64,000 bases of DNA from Enorma phocaeensis (GCF_016901575.1 NZ_JACJKQ010000001.1:1-64000); one strand, 5' to 3'; numbered from the stretch's first letter, positions 53,251 to 62,322 are shown. Program-made: numbers and translations. The notes: generated from the sequence alone by a model not told the origin.

Positions 53251-54270
53251 CTACCGTGCATCCGACGAGACGGCATGGAGGGCAAAGCGATCCTTGTGGT
53301 CAAGATAATACTTCACCATCTCTTTAGTTTGAGGGCCATAACCAAGATGGCCGGCAACGCTGTTTTCGCTGACGATCATGGCGCGACCGGTGAAACAGGC
53401 GTAATGGCAGATGTGCTCCTCGTCATCGCCAAGACCATACTCGCTGCCCACAAAAGTGAGCGGGAAACGACCAAAGTCCTCCCACGCCTCGCGGGTGAAC
53501 AGGATGGCACCGATGCTGTAGCGGGTTGGGCAAACGGTAAACGAAAGTTTCTCCTGCGAGAAGCGTTCAGTGAGCGCGTCGACGTCGCGCAACATGGGCT
53601 GGGTATCTCCCCACATGTAGCGAGCCACGCGGGCATCTTCGATAATGGCCTTGTTGTGGTGCAAGCCGTCGGTGATTTTCATGTCGGTAAGCCCGGTAGC
53701 GCGAAAGTCTTCGATGAGTCCGCACTTCTCGAGCAGCCGCAGGTGGCCGTAGCAGCTCACATTGATAAGGGGAGAAACAAACGCCGGAAGGTAGAAGCTG
53801 TCATCGACGACGAGACGATAGGTGTCCTTGAGCGCCGTGAAGAAGTTTTTCGAGATGAACATGTCCTCGTCAAGCTTATAGATCCACTTTGCATGAGGAT
53901 GCTCTTCAATGGTTATGTTCTGGATGAGTGAAAGGTGATTTACGGTGGTCGAGAGATACGACCAACCATACTTCTCGGCGAGGTTCTGAAGCTTTTGGTT
54001 CTTAAGGCCGCTCGTCATGATGCAGATGTCTAGATCCGCGGGCGCGTAAGCGGCAATTCGTCCGAACACATCGTCCCACAGGTCCTCTTTATATCCAGCG
54101 AGGATAATGCAGAGGTTTTCGCTTCCGGAGCTGCGGTCAATAAATTCGTGCTCGGTGGAAAGCGGCTCGCGAGACGATTTTTCTTCCCTGAGCACGCGAC
54201 GAGCGGTTAGAAAGGCATGGCCCATCCTGTTGCCGTCGATGGTGTCATACAGCGAATCTTTCAGAGACAT
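53251..54270 (-). CDS. Glycosyltransferase, GT-A type, family unclear
   Basis: A 339-residue cytosolic protein. ENLCIILAGYKEDLWDDVF opens the nucleotide fold, KWIYKLDEDMFISKNFF carries a DED motif in the DxD place, and GLGDDEEHICHYACFTG contains the likely catalytic acids. It is shorter than the DUF4422 partner and lies 6 bases before it. GGAGTC precedes ATG 54270. It probably adds one sugar of the surface glycan. Confidence 0.78.
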   Translation of the reverse strand: MSLKDSLYDTIDGNRMGHAFLTARRVLREEKSSREPLSTEHEFIDRSSGSENLCIILAGYKEDLWDDVFGRIAAYAPADLDICIMTSGLKNQKLQNLAEKYGWSYLSTTVNHLSLIQNITIEEHPHAKWIYKLDEDMFISKNFFTALKDTYRLVVDDSFYLPAFVSPLINVSCYGHLRLLEKCGLIEDFRATGLTDMKITDGLHHNKAIIEDARVARYMWGDTQPMLRDVDALTERFSQEKLSFTVCPTRYSIGAILFTREAWEDFGRFPLTFVGSEYGLGDDEEHICHYACFTGRAMIVSENSVAGHLGYGPQTKEMVKYYLDHKDRFALHAVSSDAR

Positions 54271-54392
54271 AAGACTCCTCAGGCGTCGTGGTGGCGTTCA
54301 GTTCTCATTTGTCGACGCAATCGGCTTCGATAATGCGTACCTATTCTAACAAGGGCGCATGTTCAAGAGGGGGCCTTCACCGTTTCCTCGAT

Positions 54393-55637
54393 TTATGAGG
54401 ACAGATGGTCCTTGATGGAGCGGAGCGGACGCACCACCATATTTCCAAGACGGTATGACGTGGATTCGTATATAGATTGCTTCTCTTGCTCAAGCGTCGA
54501 TACCCGCTGTTTCAAAGCTTCGAGTTCGTGTTCTTGGCGTTCGGCTTTTTCAACATAGGTCAGCAGCTGCTGGATATGCAGATAATCCATAAGCTTTTGA
54601 GCGTTGCACGTGTCGATATAATCGCGGAGAGGTGCATATTCGGCAAACAGGACGTACGCCTCGCTCGAATTGAGGAGATTGTGCATGACCCTTATGTCCT
54701 CTTCGTTGGTCAGAGTGCCTTCGGGAAGGTTGTCTATTTCCAGATCGTGAAGCCCGTGCGAGGAGAGTAGCTCGTATACGGCCGAAAACGCTCCGTGGTC
54801 CTTGATGGTAAGCAGGTTGTATCTGCAGGCATTTGCTGCCCAGTTTGCATAGGCAACAAAGAGCTCATCAAAGACCCCCTGCTGCTTGAGAAAGTCTTTG
54901 AACGTCATAAACGCCGTGAAGAAATCAAATGGGTGGCGGGCCTTTCCCGACATGCTGCTCTCTACCGCTTCGCGATGAACGACCAAGGGCTCATCTACGC
55001 ATGCAAGTCGACTGGCGAGCACCAGCGCAGGAGCTGAGAACATGAGGTCTTCGGTGAGGTAAATCTCCTGGAACCGGATATTGTTTTCTCGCATAAAGCT
55101 CGCGCGTATGAGCTTGTTCCAGGGGTAGTTGTGGAAGGTGACGAACAGATCGTTGGGGTTGTCCCGCCAATTGAACGCGCCGTCGGGATAGAGCCAGCGC
55201 TTGAGCGACCAGTCTGCCGGAATCTCGCAGCCAAGTCGCTGGTTGTAGAGGCGAAACGCGGTCATGACCACGTCGGCGTTATATTGCTGGGCGCAGGACA
55301 CGGTCTTCTCTAAGAAATCTTCCCTGCAGTAGTCGTCAGAGTCCATAAAGAAGAAGAATGTCCCACGTGCGAAGTTGACCGCATTATTTCGTGCAACGCC
55401 GGCTCCGCTGTTTTCCTGCTGGATAACCTGGACGCGGCGGTCACGTTCGCGATATTCATTCAAAATCGACAACGATTCATCTGTTGAGCCGTCGTCGACG
55501 CAAATGAGTTCAAAATCGTCAAGTGTCTGGGCAAGGATGCTGTCCATGCATTGGCGTAGATATGGCGAGGTGTTGTACACCGGCATGATTACCGATACGA
55601 GAGGGTTTGTGCCTTCGGTCTTTTGCGTGTTGGTCAT
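54393..55637 (-). CDS. Family 2 glycosyltransferase
   Basis: A 414-residue enzyme with VSVIMPVYNTSPYLRQCMDS, CVDDGSTDES, the DxD-type FFFMDSDDYCREDF and NKLIRASFMRENN. A C-terminal coiled coil (EALKQRVSTLEQEKQ) is followed by the TSYRLGNMVVRPLR end found in many wall-glycan transferases. ATG 55637 has AAGGA six bases upstream; the frame is open to 55712. It is lower in GC than the flanking housekeeping genes. Confidence 0.9.
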   Translation of the reverse strand: MTNTQKTEGTNPLVSVIMPVYNTSPYLRQCMDSILAQTLDDFELICVDDGSTDESLSILNEYRERDRRVQVIQQENSGAGVARNNAVNFARGTFFFFMDSDDYCREDFLEKTVSCAQQYNADVVMTAFRLYNQRLGCEIPADWSLKRWLYPDGAFNWRDNPNDLFVTFHNYPWNKLIRASFMRENNIRFQEIYLTEDLMFSAPALVLASRLACVDEPLVVHREAVESSMSGKARHPFDFFTAFMTFKDFLKQQGVFDELFVAYANWAANACRYNLLTIKDHGAFSAVYELLSSHGLHDLEIDNLPEGTLTNEEDIRVMHNLLNSSEAYVLFAEYAPLRDYIDTCNAQKLMDYLHIQQLLTYVEKAERQEHELEALKQRVSTLEQEKQSIYESTSYRLGNMVVRPLRSIKDHLSS

Positions 55638-55674
55638 GTCGTTTCCTTGCGCTTGGCGTGTGGTACAGGCCACC

Positions 55675-55680
55675 ATTATA
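55675..55680 (-). promoter_or_regulatory. Promoter -10 for the three-gene glycosyltransferase operon
   Basis: A perfect TATAAT on the minus strand, 37 bases before the ATG at 55637. The -35 is poor. It should drive the genes 55637 to 51433. Confidence 0.5.
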
Positions 55681-55947
55681 TAGAGTGCGCCGAGCAGTTG
55701 ACCTTCCAGCAAATGTCACGTGCTGGTTTTTGGCGGCGTATGGGTCTTATCCGGGTCTCCACATCTTGGAGCCTTGCTTATGCGGCCCTTCGATGGTTTT
55801 GGACACAAGAGGGATGGGTGCTGGTCGGCTTTGTACCCGGTTTTGCCCAAGCTATGTCACACGCATTCGGCGCCTCGCTCGTAAGACATCTCTCGATTTC
55901 TCACACAACCGTCTTCCGCTCTCCATCACCTCGCGGCCGTCAGCCGG
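55681..55947. other. Divergent intergenic region, no gene seen
   Basis: Between the minus-strand -10 at 55675 and the plus-strand -10 at 55948 I see no gene-like reading frame, RNA gene or clear repeat. Confidence 0.5.
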
Positions 55948-55953
55948 TACAAT
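55948..55953 (+). promoter_or_regulatory. Candidate -10 for the GH25-SLH gene
   Basis: TACAAT, 36 bases before ATG 55990, without a convincing -35. A small hairpin (TGAGG with CCTCA) lies just after. Confidence 0.4.
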
Positions 55954-55989
55954 CATGAGGTCACCCCTCAATTGTGAAGGAGAACAACT

Positions 55990-57990
55990 ATGGCAAAGCA
56001 GCGAGTAGGGGCGACGCTCGTGGGTCTTGTTGCCGCGGTGATGCTGGTGCTCACCTGCGGCATTGTAATGATGCCTGCGACGTCGTATGCCGCGGAGGGC
56101 GGCGAGGAGCGTCTGGAGAACAGCTGGCGCTACGACAACGGTGAGCTTATCGAGGGCATCGATCCCACCGCAAACGGCATCGCCACCTTATCTGGAAACG
56201 ATCCTTGGTCGCAGGGTCCCGATGGGTCGTTCTACAACAGCGTGGGCGAGGTCATTCCCAATGCCGTGCGCAAGGGCATCGACGTCTCCCATCATCAAAA
56301 TCAGATCGACTGGAACCAGGTCAAGGCGTCTGACGTCGATTTCGCCATCATCCGCTGCGGCTATGGCGGAAACTACACCTCTCAAGACGACCGCATGTGG
56401 ACCTATAACGTCAACGAGTGCACGCGCCTGGGCATCCCGTTCGGCGTCTACATCTATTCATATGCAGAAAACACTGAGGACGCCGTGAGCGAGGCCGAGC
56501 ACGTGCTTCGCCTCGTCGAGGGCTACGACCTCGACTATCCCATCTATTATGACCTTGAAGACTCCTGCATGGACGGCCTTTCGAACGATGAGCTCGCCGC
56601 CATCGCGCAGACCTTCTGCGACATCATCGAGGCGAATGGTTACGAGGTCGGCATCTATGCGAACCTGCAGTGGTTCAACAACCGCCTGACGGATTCGTGC
56701 TTTGACGACTGGGATCGTTGGGTTGCTCAGTGGAACACCTCGTGCACCTATACCGGCAAGTACAGTCTTTGGCAGGCGACAAGCGACGGCAGCGTTCCCG
56801 GCATCGAGGGCCGCGTCGACATCAACTTCGAGATGGCGGACCGTCCCAACGATGTGTACGCCGATGCGTGGTACGTGGCAAGCGGGGCCTATCGCTTTGT
56901 GACCGACTACGGCATCATGGGCGTCTATACCGGCACCAATATGTTTGGGCCAAACGATTCCCTCACCCGCGGTCAGGTCGCCGTGATCCTGTGGCGCCTC
57001 TGTGGCGAGCCGGATGTCGCAAACTCCATCGCCTTCCAGGACGTGTCGTCGGGACAGTATTACACCCAGGCGGTCGAGTGGGTGGCAGGCGAAGGGCTCA
57101 TGACCGGATACGACGACGGGCGCTTCGGGCCGAACGACGTGGTGACCCACGAGCAGCTCGCCGTCATCGCGCAGCGCTTCGGGCAGACGCGGCGGCCCTC
57201 GCTCTCTGCTCACGGCACCTCGGGCCTGTCGGGTCTTCGCGACGCCTCGTCAATCTCGAGCTTTGCGACGAATGCCGTCAACTGGTGCATGACCTATGGC
57301 GTGTATGACGACGTGCTGGATCAGACGGGCGGGTATCTCTATCCCACCCAAGCCGCCACTCGTTCCGAGATGGCATCCTTGCTTCAGCTGCTGTATCGAG
57401 ACGCGCTCGACTATCCCTCCGACGTGAGCCCCGTTGACTGGTATGTCGTCGGGGGAGAGTTCGACTATGCGGTGGACTCCGGGATCATGACCGGATACAG
57501 CAACACCGGCCTCTTTGGACCCTATGACACCCTGACTCGTGGCCAGGTTGCTACCATCTTGTGGCGTCTGGCAGGGGAGCCTTCTGCTCCTGCCGGCACC
57601 GAGGACTTTTCGGACAACCTGGATAGCTCCCAGTTCTACTACACCCCGGTGCGTTGGGCGCGTTCTGCGGGCGTGATCTCCGGTTACGGCGATACGAACA
57701 CCTTCGGGCCCGGTGACGTGGTGACGCGTGAGCAGCTTGCCGTCATGCTGTGCAACTATGCCGAGAAGGTCGAGCGAATCGACGTCTCGTCCAACTGCCG
57801 CGCCCTCGATGCCATCGATGGCGCCGATGACGTGAGCTCGTGGGCGCGCGCCGCCATGGGCTGGGCGGTCGACGCCGGCCTGCTTTCGGGCGTCGAGACG
57901 CCTTCTGGTCGAGAGGTGCGGCCGCAGGACAACGCGAACCGCGCCCAGATGGCTGTCATGTCTGTGAACCTCGTCACGAACGTCCTGTAG
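55990..57990 (+). CDS. Secreted GH25 lysozyme with six SLH repeats
   Basis: A 666-residue exported muramidase that hydrolyses the glycan chain of peptidoglycan. It has a signal peptide (GLVAAVMLVLTCGIVMMPA, cut near SYAAEG). A GH25 domain lies at about 92-285: KGIDVSHHQ with Asp98, AIIRCGYGG, PIYYDLED with Asp188 and Glu190, and VAQWN. Six SLH repeats in two blocks fill about 288-664 (GIMGVYTGTNMFGPNDSLTR, GLMTGYDDGRFGPNDVVT, GIMTGYSNTGLFGPYDTLTR, GVISGYGDTNTFGPGDVVTR and two weaker). AAGGAG lies eight bases before ATG 55990. Confidence 0.95.
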   Translation: MAKQRVGATLVGLVAAVMLVLTCGIVMMPATSYAAEGGEERLENSWRYDNGELIEGIDPTANGIATLSGNDPWSQGPDGSFYNSVGEVIPNAVRKGIDVSHHQNQIDWNQVKASDVDFAIIRCGYGGNYTSQDDRMWTYNVNECTRLGIPFGVYIYSYAENTEDAVSEAEHVLRLVEGYDLDYPIYYDLEDSCMDGLSNDELAAIAQTFCDIIEANGYEVGIYANLQWFNNRLTDSCFDDWDRWVAQWNTSCTYTGKYSLWQATSDGSVPGIEGRVDINFEMADRPNDVYADAWYVASGAYRFVTDYGIMGVYTGTNMFGPNDSLTRGQVAVILWRLCGEPDVANSIAFQDVSSGQYYTQAVEWVAGEGLMTGYDDGRFGPNDVVTHEQLAVIAQRFGQTRRPSLSAHGTSGLSGLRDASSISSFATNAVNWCMTYGVYDDVLDQTGGYLYPTQAATRSEMASLLQLLYRDALDYPSDVSPVDWYVVGGEFDYAVDSGIMTGYSNTGLFGPYDTLTRGQVATILWRLAGEPSAPAGTEDFSDNLDSSQFYYTPVRWARSAGVISGYGDTNTFGPGDVVTREQLAVMLCNYAEKVERIDVSSNCRALDAIDGADDVSSWARAAMGWAVDAGLLSGVETPSGREVRPQDNANRAQMAVMSVNLVTNVL

Positions 57991-58246
57991 CTTTCGAGGG
58001 CGCGGTGTCGTCGATCGGGCCGGCCATAAGGACAGATCCTCTTGCGGATATGTTCCGAAAACTTCCGTTAAGCCTTACGCGTCGGGGTTGATGGAGTAAT
58101 ATCGGGTGCTGGACGGGAAGCCACTTCGCCGTAAGATGCGATAATTGGCGGACCGCCCGGTGCCCGATCCGCCCCGCGGTGCGAAGGGGCGAGCAGCATG
58201 GATTCTCATCGCGTTGCCTGCATCCCGCCCGCATGTATGAATAGAT

Positions 58247-58323
58247 GCGCCATTAGCTCAGCTGGATAGAGCAGGAGACTTCTAATCTCAAGGTCGAGGG
58301 TTCGAATCCCCCATGGCGCACCA
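58247..58323 (+). tRNA. tRNA-Arg (TCT)
   Basis: Acceptor GCGCCAT pairs with ATGGCGC, the anticodon loop CTTCTAA carries TCT, the T-loop is GTTCGAA and CCA is encoded. In the 256-base gap before it (57991-58246) I see no gene. Confidence 0.97.
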
Positions 58324-58335
58324 CTGCAATCTTCG

Positions 58336-58364
58336 GGCGTCCCATCACGTGGGGCGCCTTTTTT
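58336..58364 (+). terminator. Terminator after tRNA-Arg
   Basis: A 9-bp stem (58336-58344 with 58350-58358, one G-U pair) and loop TCACG are followed by TTTTTT. Confidence 0.88.
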
Positions 58365-58396
58365 CATAGCGTCGTCAAATAGATTGGAGTCCGTCG

Positions 58397-59335
58397 ATGG
58401 GCAGCAGCATCGCCGTTCTCATCCCGTGCTACAACGAGGCCGTCACCATCGCGAAGGTGGTCGATGATTTCCATCGCGAGCTGCCTGAGGCAACGGTCTA
58501 TGTCTACGACAACAACTCGACCGATGATACCGCCGAGATCGCGCGAGCCCATGGCGCAGTCGTTAGGCGTGAGCCCCGCCAGGGCAAAGGCAATGTGGTC
58601 CGCCAGATGTTCCGCGATGTCGAAGCGGACTGCTATCTTATGGTCGATGGCGACGACACCTATCCCGCCGAGGCGGCGCGAGGGCTCTGCCAGCCGATCC
58701 TTGAGGGAGAGGCGGATATGACGGTGGGCGACCGGCTCTCCAACGGCAGCTATGCCGAGGAGAACAAGCGCGCCTTCCATGGCTTTGGCAACGATCTCGT
58801 GCGCTTTATGATCAAGGCCATCTATGGGTACGGGTTCGAAGACGTCATGACGGGGTATCGCGCCTTTTCGCGCACCTTTGTGAAGACGTTCCCCGTCCTT
58901 TCGGATGGTTTTCAGATCGAGACCGAGCTCTCCATTCACGCGGTCGACCGCCGCTGGCGCATCTTGGATGTGCCGATCGAGTATCGGGACCGCCCCGAGG
59001 GCTCAGAATCCAAGCTTTCGACGGTATCGGACGGCGCAAAGGTCATCCTCGCCATCGCGTCGCTGTTCAAGAACTATCGCCCCCTCAAGTTCTTCAGCCT
59101 GGTCGCTCTGCTGCTTGGCCTGGTGGGTCTCGCCCTCGGCCTGCCTGTGGTCGCGGAGTTTCTCCGCACCGGACTCGTCCCCAGGCTTCCTACGGCGGTG
59201 CTGGCGGTCGCCTTCGTCTTTTTGTGCGGGCTCTCGTTTGCGACGGGCCTGATCCTGGACAACGTCGCAAAGACCGAGCGGAAGCAATGGGAACTTGCGG
59301 TGTATCGAGAGACGGAGCGTTCGCAGCGTCGATAG
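58397..59335 (+). CDS. Family 2 glycosyltransferase, dolichyl-phosphate mannose synthase-like, with membrane tail
   Basis: A 312-residue protein. The GT-A domain has VLIPCYNEAVTI, YDNNSTDDT, the DxD-type MVDGDDTYPAEA, VGDRLSNGSYAEENKRAFH, and MTGYRAFSR. Two hydrophobic helices follow (about 232-290) with a short basic tail. Such enzymes load a sugar on a polyprenyl phosphate at the inner membrane face. It lies alone after the tRNA terminator and before the EIIA gene. Confidence 0.9.
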   Translation: MGSSIAVLIPCYNEAVTIAKVVDDFHRELPEATVYVYDNNSTDDTAEIARAHGAVVRREPRQGKGNVVRQMFRDVEADCYLMVDGDDTYPAEAARGLCQPILEGEADMTVGDRLSNGSYAEENKRAFHGFGNDLVRFMIKAIYGYGFEDVMTGYRAFSRTFVKTFPVLSDGFQIETELSIHAVDRRWRILDVPIEYRDRPEGSESKLSTVSDGAKVILAIASLFKNYRPLKFFSLVALLLGLVGLALGLPVVAEFLRTGLVPRLPTAVLAVAFVFLCGLSFATGLILDNVAKTERKQWELAVYRETERSQRR

Positions 59336-59347
59336 GCGCGGGCACGC

Positions 59348-59356
59348 TGGTATGAT
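59348..59356 (+). promoter_or_regulatory. Extended -10 promoter for the EIIA gene
   Basis: TGGTATGAT (TGN plus TATGAT), about 95 bases before ATG 59452, leaving a structured leader. Confidence 0.5.
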
Positions 59357-59374
59357 GGTGTCCAGGACAGGGGT

Positions 59375-59416
59375 GTTCCCAAGGCCGGGCCTCGCAGGCC
59401 CTTCGGCGTGCGGAAC
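59375..59416 (+). promoter_or_regulatory. Structured leader of the EIIA gene
   Basis: An inner 6-bp hairpin (GGGCCT 59387-59392 with AGGCCC 59396-59401, loop CGC) sits inside an outer pair GTTCC (59375-59379) and GGAAC (59412-59416). It could be a regulatory RNA fold; there is no T-run. Confidence 0.4.
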
Positions 59417-59451
59417 ATCTTGAAGGCGGTGGAGGAGCGAAGGACGGGCGC

Positions 59452-60000
59452 ATGCGTATTCGGGATATGGTCGCGCGGGCATTTTGCAAGAGGGCGGAGA
59501 ACGACCAGGCATCGCCCATGGAGCCTGTCGATGCGGCCGAGCCGCCCGAGGGCCCGGTTTCGGCCGAGGAGGTCCTGCTGGGATGCTCGTTCGCTACGCG
59601 CGACGACGCGTTGCGCGCGCTTTCGAAGCACGCGGTCGATCTGGGCATCGCCTCCGATCCCGATGAGCTGATGGATGCATTTTTGGAGCGAGAGGCCGAA
59701 GGCACCACCGGCATGATGGACAGCTTCGCCATCCCTCACGCCAAGTCTGCGTCGATCAGCCGGGTTGCGGTGCTGGTGGCAAAAAGCCGCCGGGATATCG
59801 GTTCGTGGGAGACCATGGACGGCGTTCCCGTCCGCGTGGTCATAGCTCTTCTGGTACCCGATGACCAAGCAAATACCGAGCATCTGCGCATGCTTGCCAA
59901 GATGGCCGAGGCCCTTATGGATGAGGGCTTCCGCACGCGTTTGCGCCGCTCCGACGATGTAGCGTGTATCGCCGCCGAGGTCAACCGTCACCTGCGCTAA
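59452..60000 (+). CDS. Stand-alone PTS EIIA, fructose/mannitol (PTS-EIIA-2) type
   Basis: A 182-residue cytosolic phosphocarrier. The first 40 or so residues are a charged extension; the EIIA domain then has the active-site block EGTTGMMDSFAIPHAKS with His96, and VRVVIALLVPDDQANTEHL. No EIIB or EIIC gene is adjacent, so it may feed a distant permease or act as a regulatory (PtsN-like) carrier. It lies just before ptsH. ATG 59452 is the start. Confidence 0.9.
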   Translation: MRIRDMVARAFCKRAENDQASPMEPVDAAEPPEGPVSAEEVLLGCSFATRDDALRALSKHAVDLGIASDPDELMDAFLEREAEGTTGMMDSFAIPHAKSASISRVAVLVAKSRRDIGSWETMDGVPVRVVIALLVPDDQANTEHLRMLAKMAEALMDEGFRTRLRRSDDVACIAAEVNRHLR

Positions 60001-60186
60001 CCCTCGCCCATGACGTTCGCCCGCGCATTTCCGCCGTTCGCGGGCGCTCGGGTCGAAATGCAACAAAGAATCTTTCGGCGGCCAGTATCTCGCATACCAT
60101 CCCGCGCATGATGCGCTAAACTAAGTACGTCGTTTATCGTGTCCTTGGGTGCACGGCGCCGGGACATGTTCGAAAAGGAGTCACAT

Positions 60187-60450
60187 ATGGTTTCTGAGAA
60201 GGTCACCCTTGTCAATCCCCAGGGTCTTCACATGCGTCCCGCGGGCCTGTTCGCCTCTACCATGGGCAAGTATTCCTGCAACGTGACCGTCGTCACCCCC
60301 GAGAAGGAAGTCAACGGCAAGAGCCCCATGGCCCTCATGGCTGCCGGCATCCCCTGCGGCACCGAGGTTGAGGTTCGTTGCGACGGCGCTGACGAGACCG
60401 ATGCCCTTGCTGCTGCCATCGAGCTCATCAAGAGCGGCCTCGGCGAGTAG
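60187..60450 (+). CDS. ptsH: Phosphocarrier protein HPr
   Basis: The general PTS phosphocarrier, 87 residues. His15 lies in NPQGLHMRPAG, the site phosphorylated by enzyme I, and Ser46 in NGKSPMALMAAG is the site that HPr kinase would use. ATG 60187 has AAAAGGAG upstream; an open frame to 60139 is not family-like. It has its own terminator before ptsI. Confidence 0.97.
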   Translation: MVSEKVTLVNPQGLHMRPAGLFASTMGKYSCNVTVVTPEKEVNGKSPMALMAAGIPCGTEVEVRCDGADETDALAAAIELIKSGLGE

Positions 60451-60504
60451 CTCGCCTAGCGGGTCTCACCGTGAACTTACCCAACTGAGTTCAGTGGATC
60501 GAAC

Positions 60505-60537
60505 GCGGGCGTCTACGTGGTGGACGCCCGCTTTTTC
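60505..60537 (+). terminator. Terminator between ptsH and ptsI
   Basis: An 11-bp stem (60505-60515 with 60521-60531, one G-U pair) and loop CGTGG are followed by TTTTTCTTT. It should lower ptsI expression relative to ptsH. Confidence 0.88.
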
Positions 60538-60543
60538 TTTCTA

Positions 60544-60560
60544 GCCTCCTTGAAGGAGGC
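60544..60560 (+). promoter_or_regulatory. Hairpin holding a perfect Shine-Dalgarno-like AGGAGG upstream of ptsI
   Basis: GCCTCCT (60544-60550) and AGGAGGC (60554-60560) form a perfect 7-bp stem with a TGA loop. It directly follows the terminator T-run and lies 23 bases before ATG 60583, which has its own AGAGGAG site at 60571-60577. Confidence 0.55.
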
Positions 60561-60582
60561 ATTTGTTCTGAGAGGAGCATCC

Positions 60583-62286
60583 ATGTACGAGGGAGTTAAC
60601 GCATCCGAGGGCATCGGCATCGGTACCGTTGTCGTCGCCGTCGAGCCCGATCTTTCTTTTGATCCCCATGCCGTCGAGGACGTCGACGCCGAGAAGGCTC
60701 GTTATCAGGCTGCGCTCGATGTCTTCTGCGAGAAGACCAACGCCCAGGCGGAGCGCATGAAGGTTACCGTGGGCGAGAACGAGGCCGAGATCATGAGCGG
60801 CCACATCATGCTTGCCCAGGACCCCGGCCTGGTGGACGGCATCAACTCCGCCATCGACGGCGGCATGTGCGCAGAGCAGGCGCTCGTCGAGACGAGCACC
60901 ATGTTCGAGAACATGTTCCTTTCCATGGACGACGAGATGTTCCGTCTGCGCGCGAGCGACATCGCCGACATCCGCACCGGCATTCTGGCCGAGCTCCTCG
61001 GCCGCGAGGTCGTCGACCTCTCCGCGCTGCCCGCGGGCAGCATCATCGTGGTGCATGACCTCACCCCGTCCATGACGGCGACCATCGACAAGGAGAACGT
61101 CGCCGGCATCGTGACCGAGGTCGGCGGCCGCACCTCCCACTCTGCCATCATTGCCCGCGCGCTCGAGATCCCTGCGGTTCTTTCGGTGTCCAACGCCTGC
61201 GGCGCCCTGCACAACGGCATGACGGCGATCGTCGACGGCATCAACGGCCACGTGCTGAGCGAGCCTGACGAGGAGACGCTTGCCGATTATAAGGAGCGCG
61301 CCGAGGCCTTTGCCGCCGAGAAGCGTGCCCTCGATGCCTTCCGTGGCAAGCCCACCGTCACCGCCGACGGCGACAAGAAGGTTCTTGCCTGCAATATCGG
61401 CAACCCCGAGGACGCCAAGGGCGCTGTCGACCATGACTGCGAGGCCATCGGCCTGTTCCGCTCCGAGTTCCTGTTCATGGACGCCAAGGAACTTCCGTCC
61501 GAGGAAGAGCAGTTCGATGCCTACCGCTCCGTTGCCACCACCCTGAAGGGCGCCCCGGTCATCATCCGTACGCTCGATGTGGGCGGCGACAAGGAGATTC
61601 CTTACATGAATCTCCAGAAGGAAGAGAACCCCTTCATGGGCTACCGTGCCGTCCGCTACTGCCTGGATAACCCTGATGAGTACAAGGTGCAGCTGCGCGC
61701 CCTGCTGCGCGCGAGCGCATTCGGCGACATCAAGATCATGGTGCCGCTCGTCACCTGCGTCGAGGAGCTGCGCCAGGTCAAGGCCCTCGTCGAGGAGTGC
61801 AAGGACGAGCTGCGCACCGAGGGCTATAAGTTCAACGAGGATATCGAGGTCGGCATCATGATGGAGACGGCGGCTGCCGCAAACATCGCCGACATCCTCG
61901 CCGAGGAGGCCGCCTTCTTCTCCATCGGCACCAACGACCTCACGGGATATACCATGGCGTCCGACCGCGGCAACGACAAGGTCGCCTATCTTTACAGCTG
62001 GTACTACCCGGCGGTCCTGCGCGCCATCAAGAACATCATCGTGAACGGCGTGAAGCAGGGCATCATGGTTGGCATGTGCGGCGAGGCCGCGGCAGACCCG
62101 CTGCTTACCCCGCTGCTGCTCTCGTGGGGCATGGAGGAGTTCTCCGTCTCCGCGCCGAGCGTCCTTAAGACCCGCAAGGCTATCTCTCAGTGGACGAAGG
62201 CCGATGCCGACGTTCTTGAGGAGAAGGTCATGCAGCTTAAGACCGCCGAAGAGGTCAAGGCCGCCCTTGAGGAAGCCGCACGCTAA
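60583..62286 (+). CDS. ptsI: PTS enzyme I (phosphoenolpyruvate-protein phosphotransferase)
   Basis: Takes phosphate from PEP and passes it to HPr. The 567-residue protein shows ASEGIGIGTVVVA at the start, the active-site His186 in GGRTSHSAIIARALEIPAV, RSEFLFMDAKELPSEEEQFD, IIRTLDVGGDKEIPYMNLQK, and the C-terminal GTNDLTGYTMASDRG and VGMCGEAAADP (PEP-binding Cys). ATG 60583 is the start. It follows ptsH after a terminator. Confidence 0.97.
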   Translation: MYEGVNASEGIGIGTVVVAVEPDLSFDPHAVEDVDAEKARYQAALDVFCEKTNAQAERMKVTVGENEAEIMSGHIMLAQDPGLVDGINSAIDGGMCAEQALVETSTMFENMFLSMDDEMFRLRASDIADIRTGILAELLGREVVDLSALPAGSIIVVHDLTPSMTATIDKENVAGIVTEVGGRTSHSAIIARALEIPAVLSVSNACGALHNGMTAIVDGINGHVLSEPDEETLADYKERAEAFAAEKRALDAFRGKPTVTADGDKKVLACNIGNPEDAKGAVDHDCEAIGLFRSEFLFMDAKELPSEEEQFDAYRSVATTLKGAPVIIRTLDVGGDKEIPYMNLQKEENPFMGYRAVRYCLDNPDEYKVQLRALLRASAFGDIKIMVPLVTCVEELRQVKALVEECKDELRTEGYKFNEDIEVGIMMETAAAANIADILAEEAAFFSIGTNDLTGYTMASDRGNDKVAYLYSWYYPAVLRAIKNIIVNGVKQGIMVGMCGEAAADPLLTPLLLSWGMEEFSVSAPSVLKTRKAISQWTKADADVLEEKVMQLKTAEEVKAALEEAAR

Positions 62287-62322
62287 GGCTTCTTGGGTCA
62301 ACTCACTGTAAAGCTCGAACTG

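Noticed and set aside
57991-58246. Small RNA gene before tRNA-Arg
   Set aside because: Some GC-rich dyads exist but no promoter-terminator pair or known RNA fold could be drawn.
60541-62301. 586-residue open frame opposite ptsI
   Set aside because: Antisense shadow of a highly biased gene; low-complexity LGV/HDD composition and no family match by eye.
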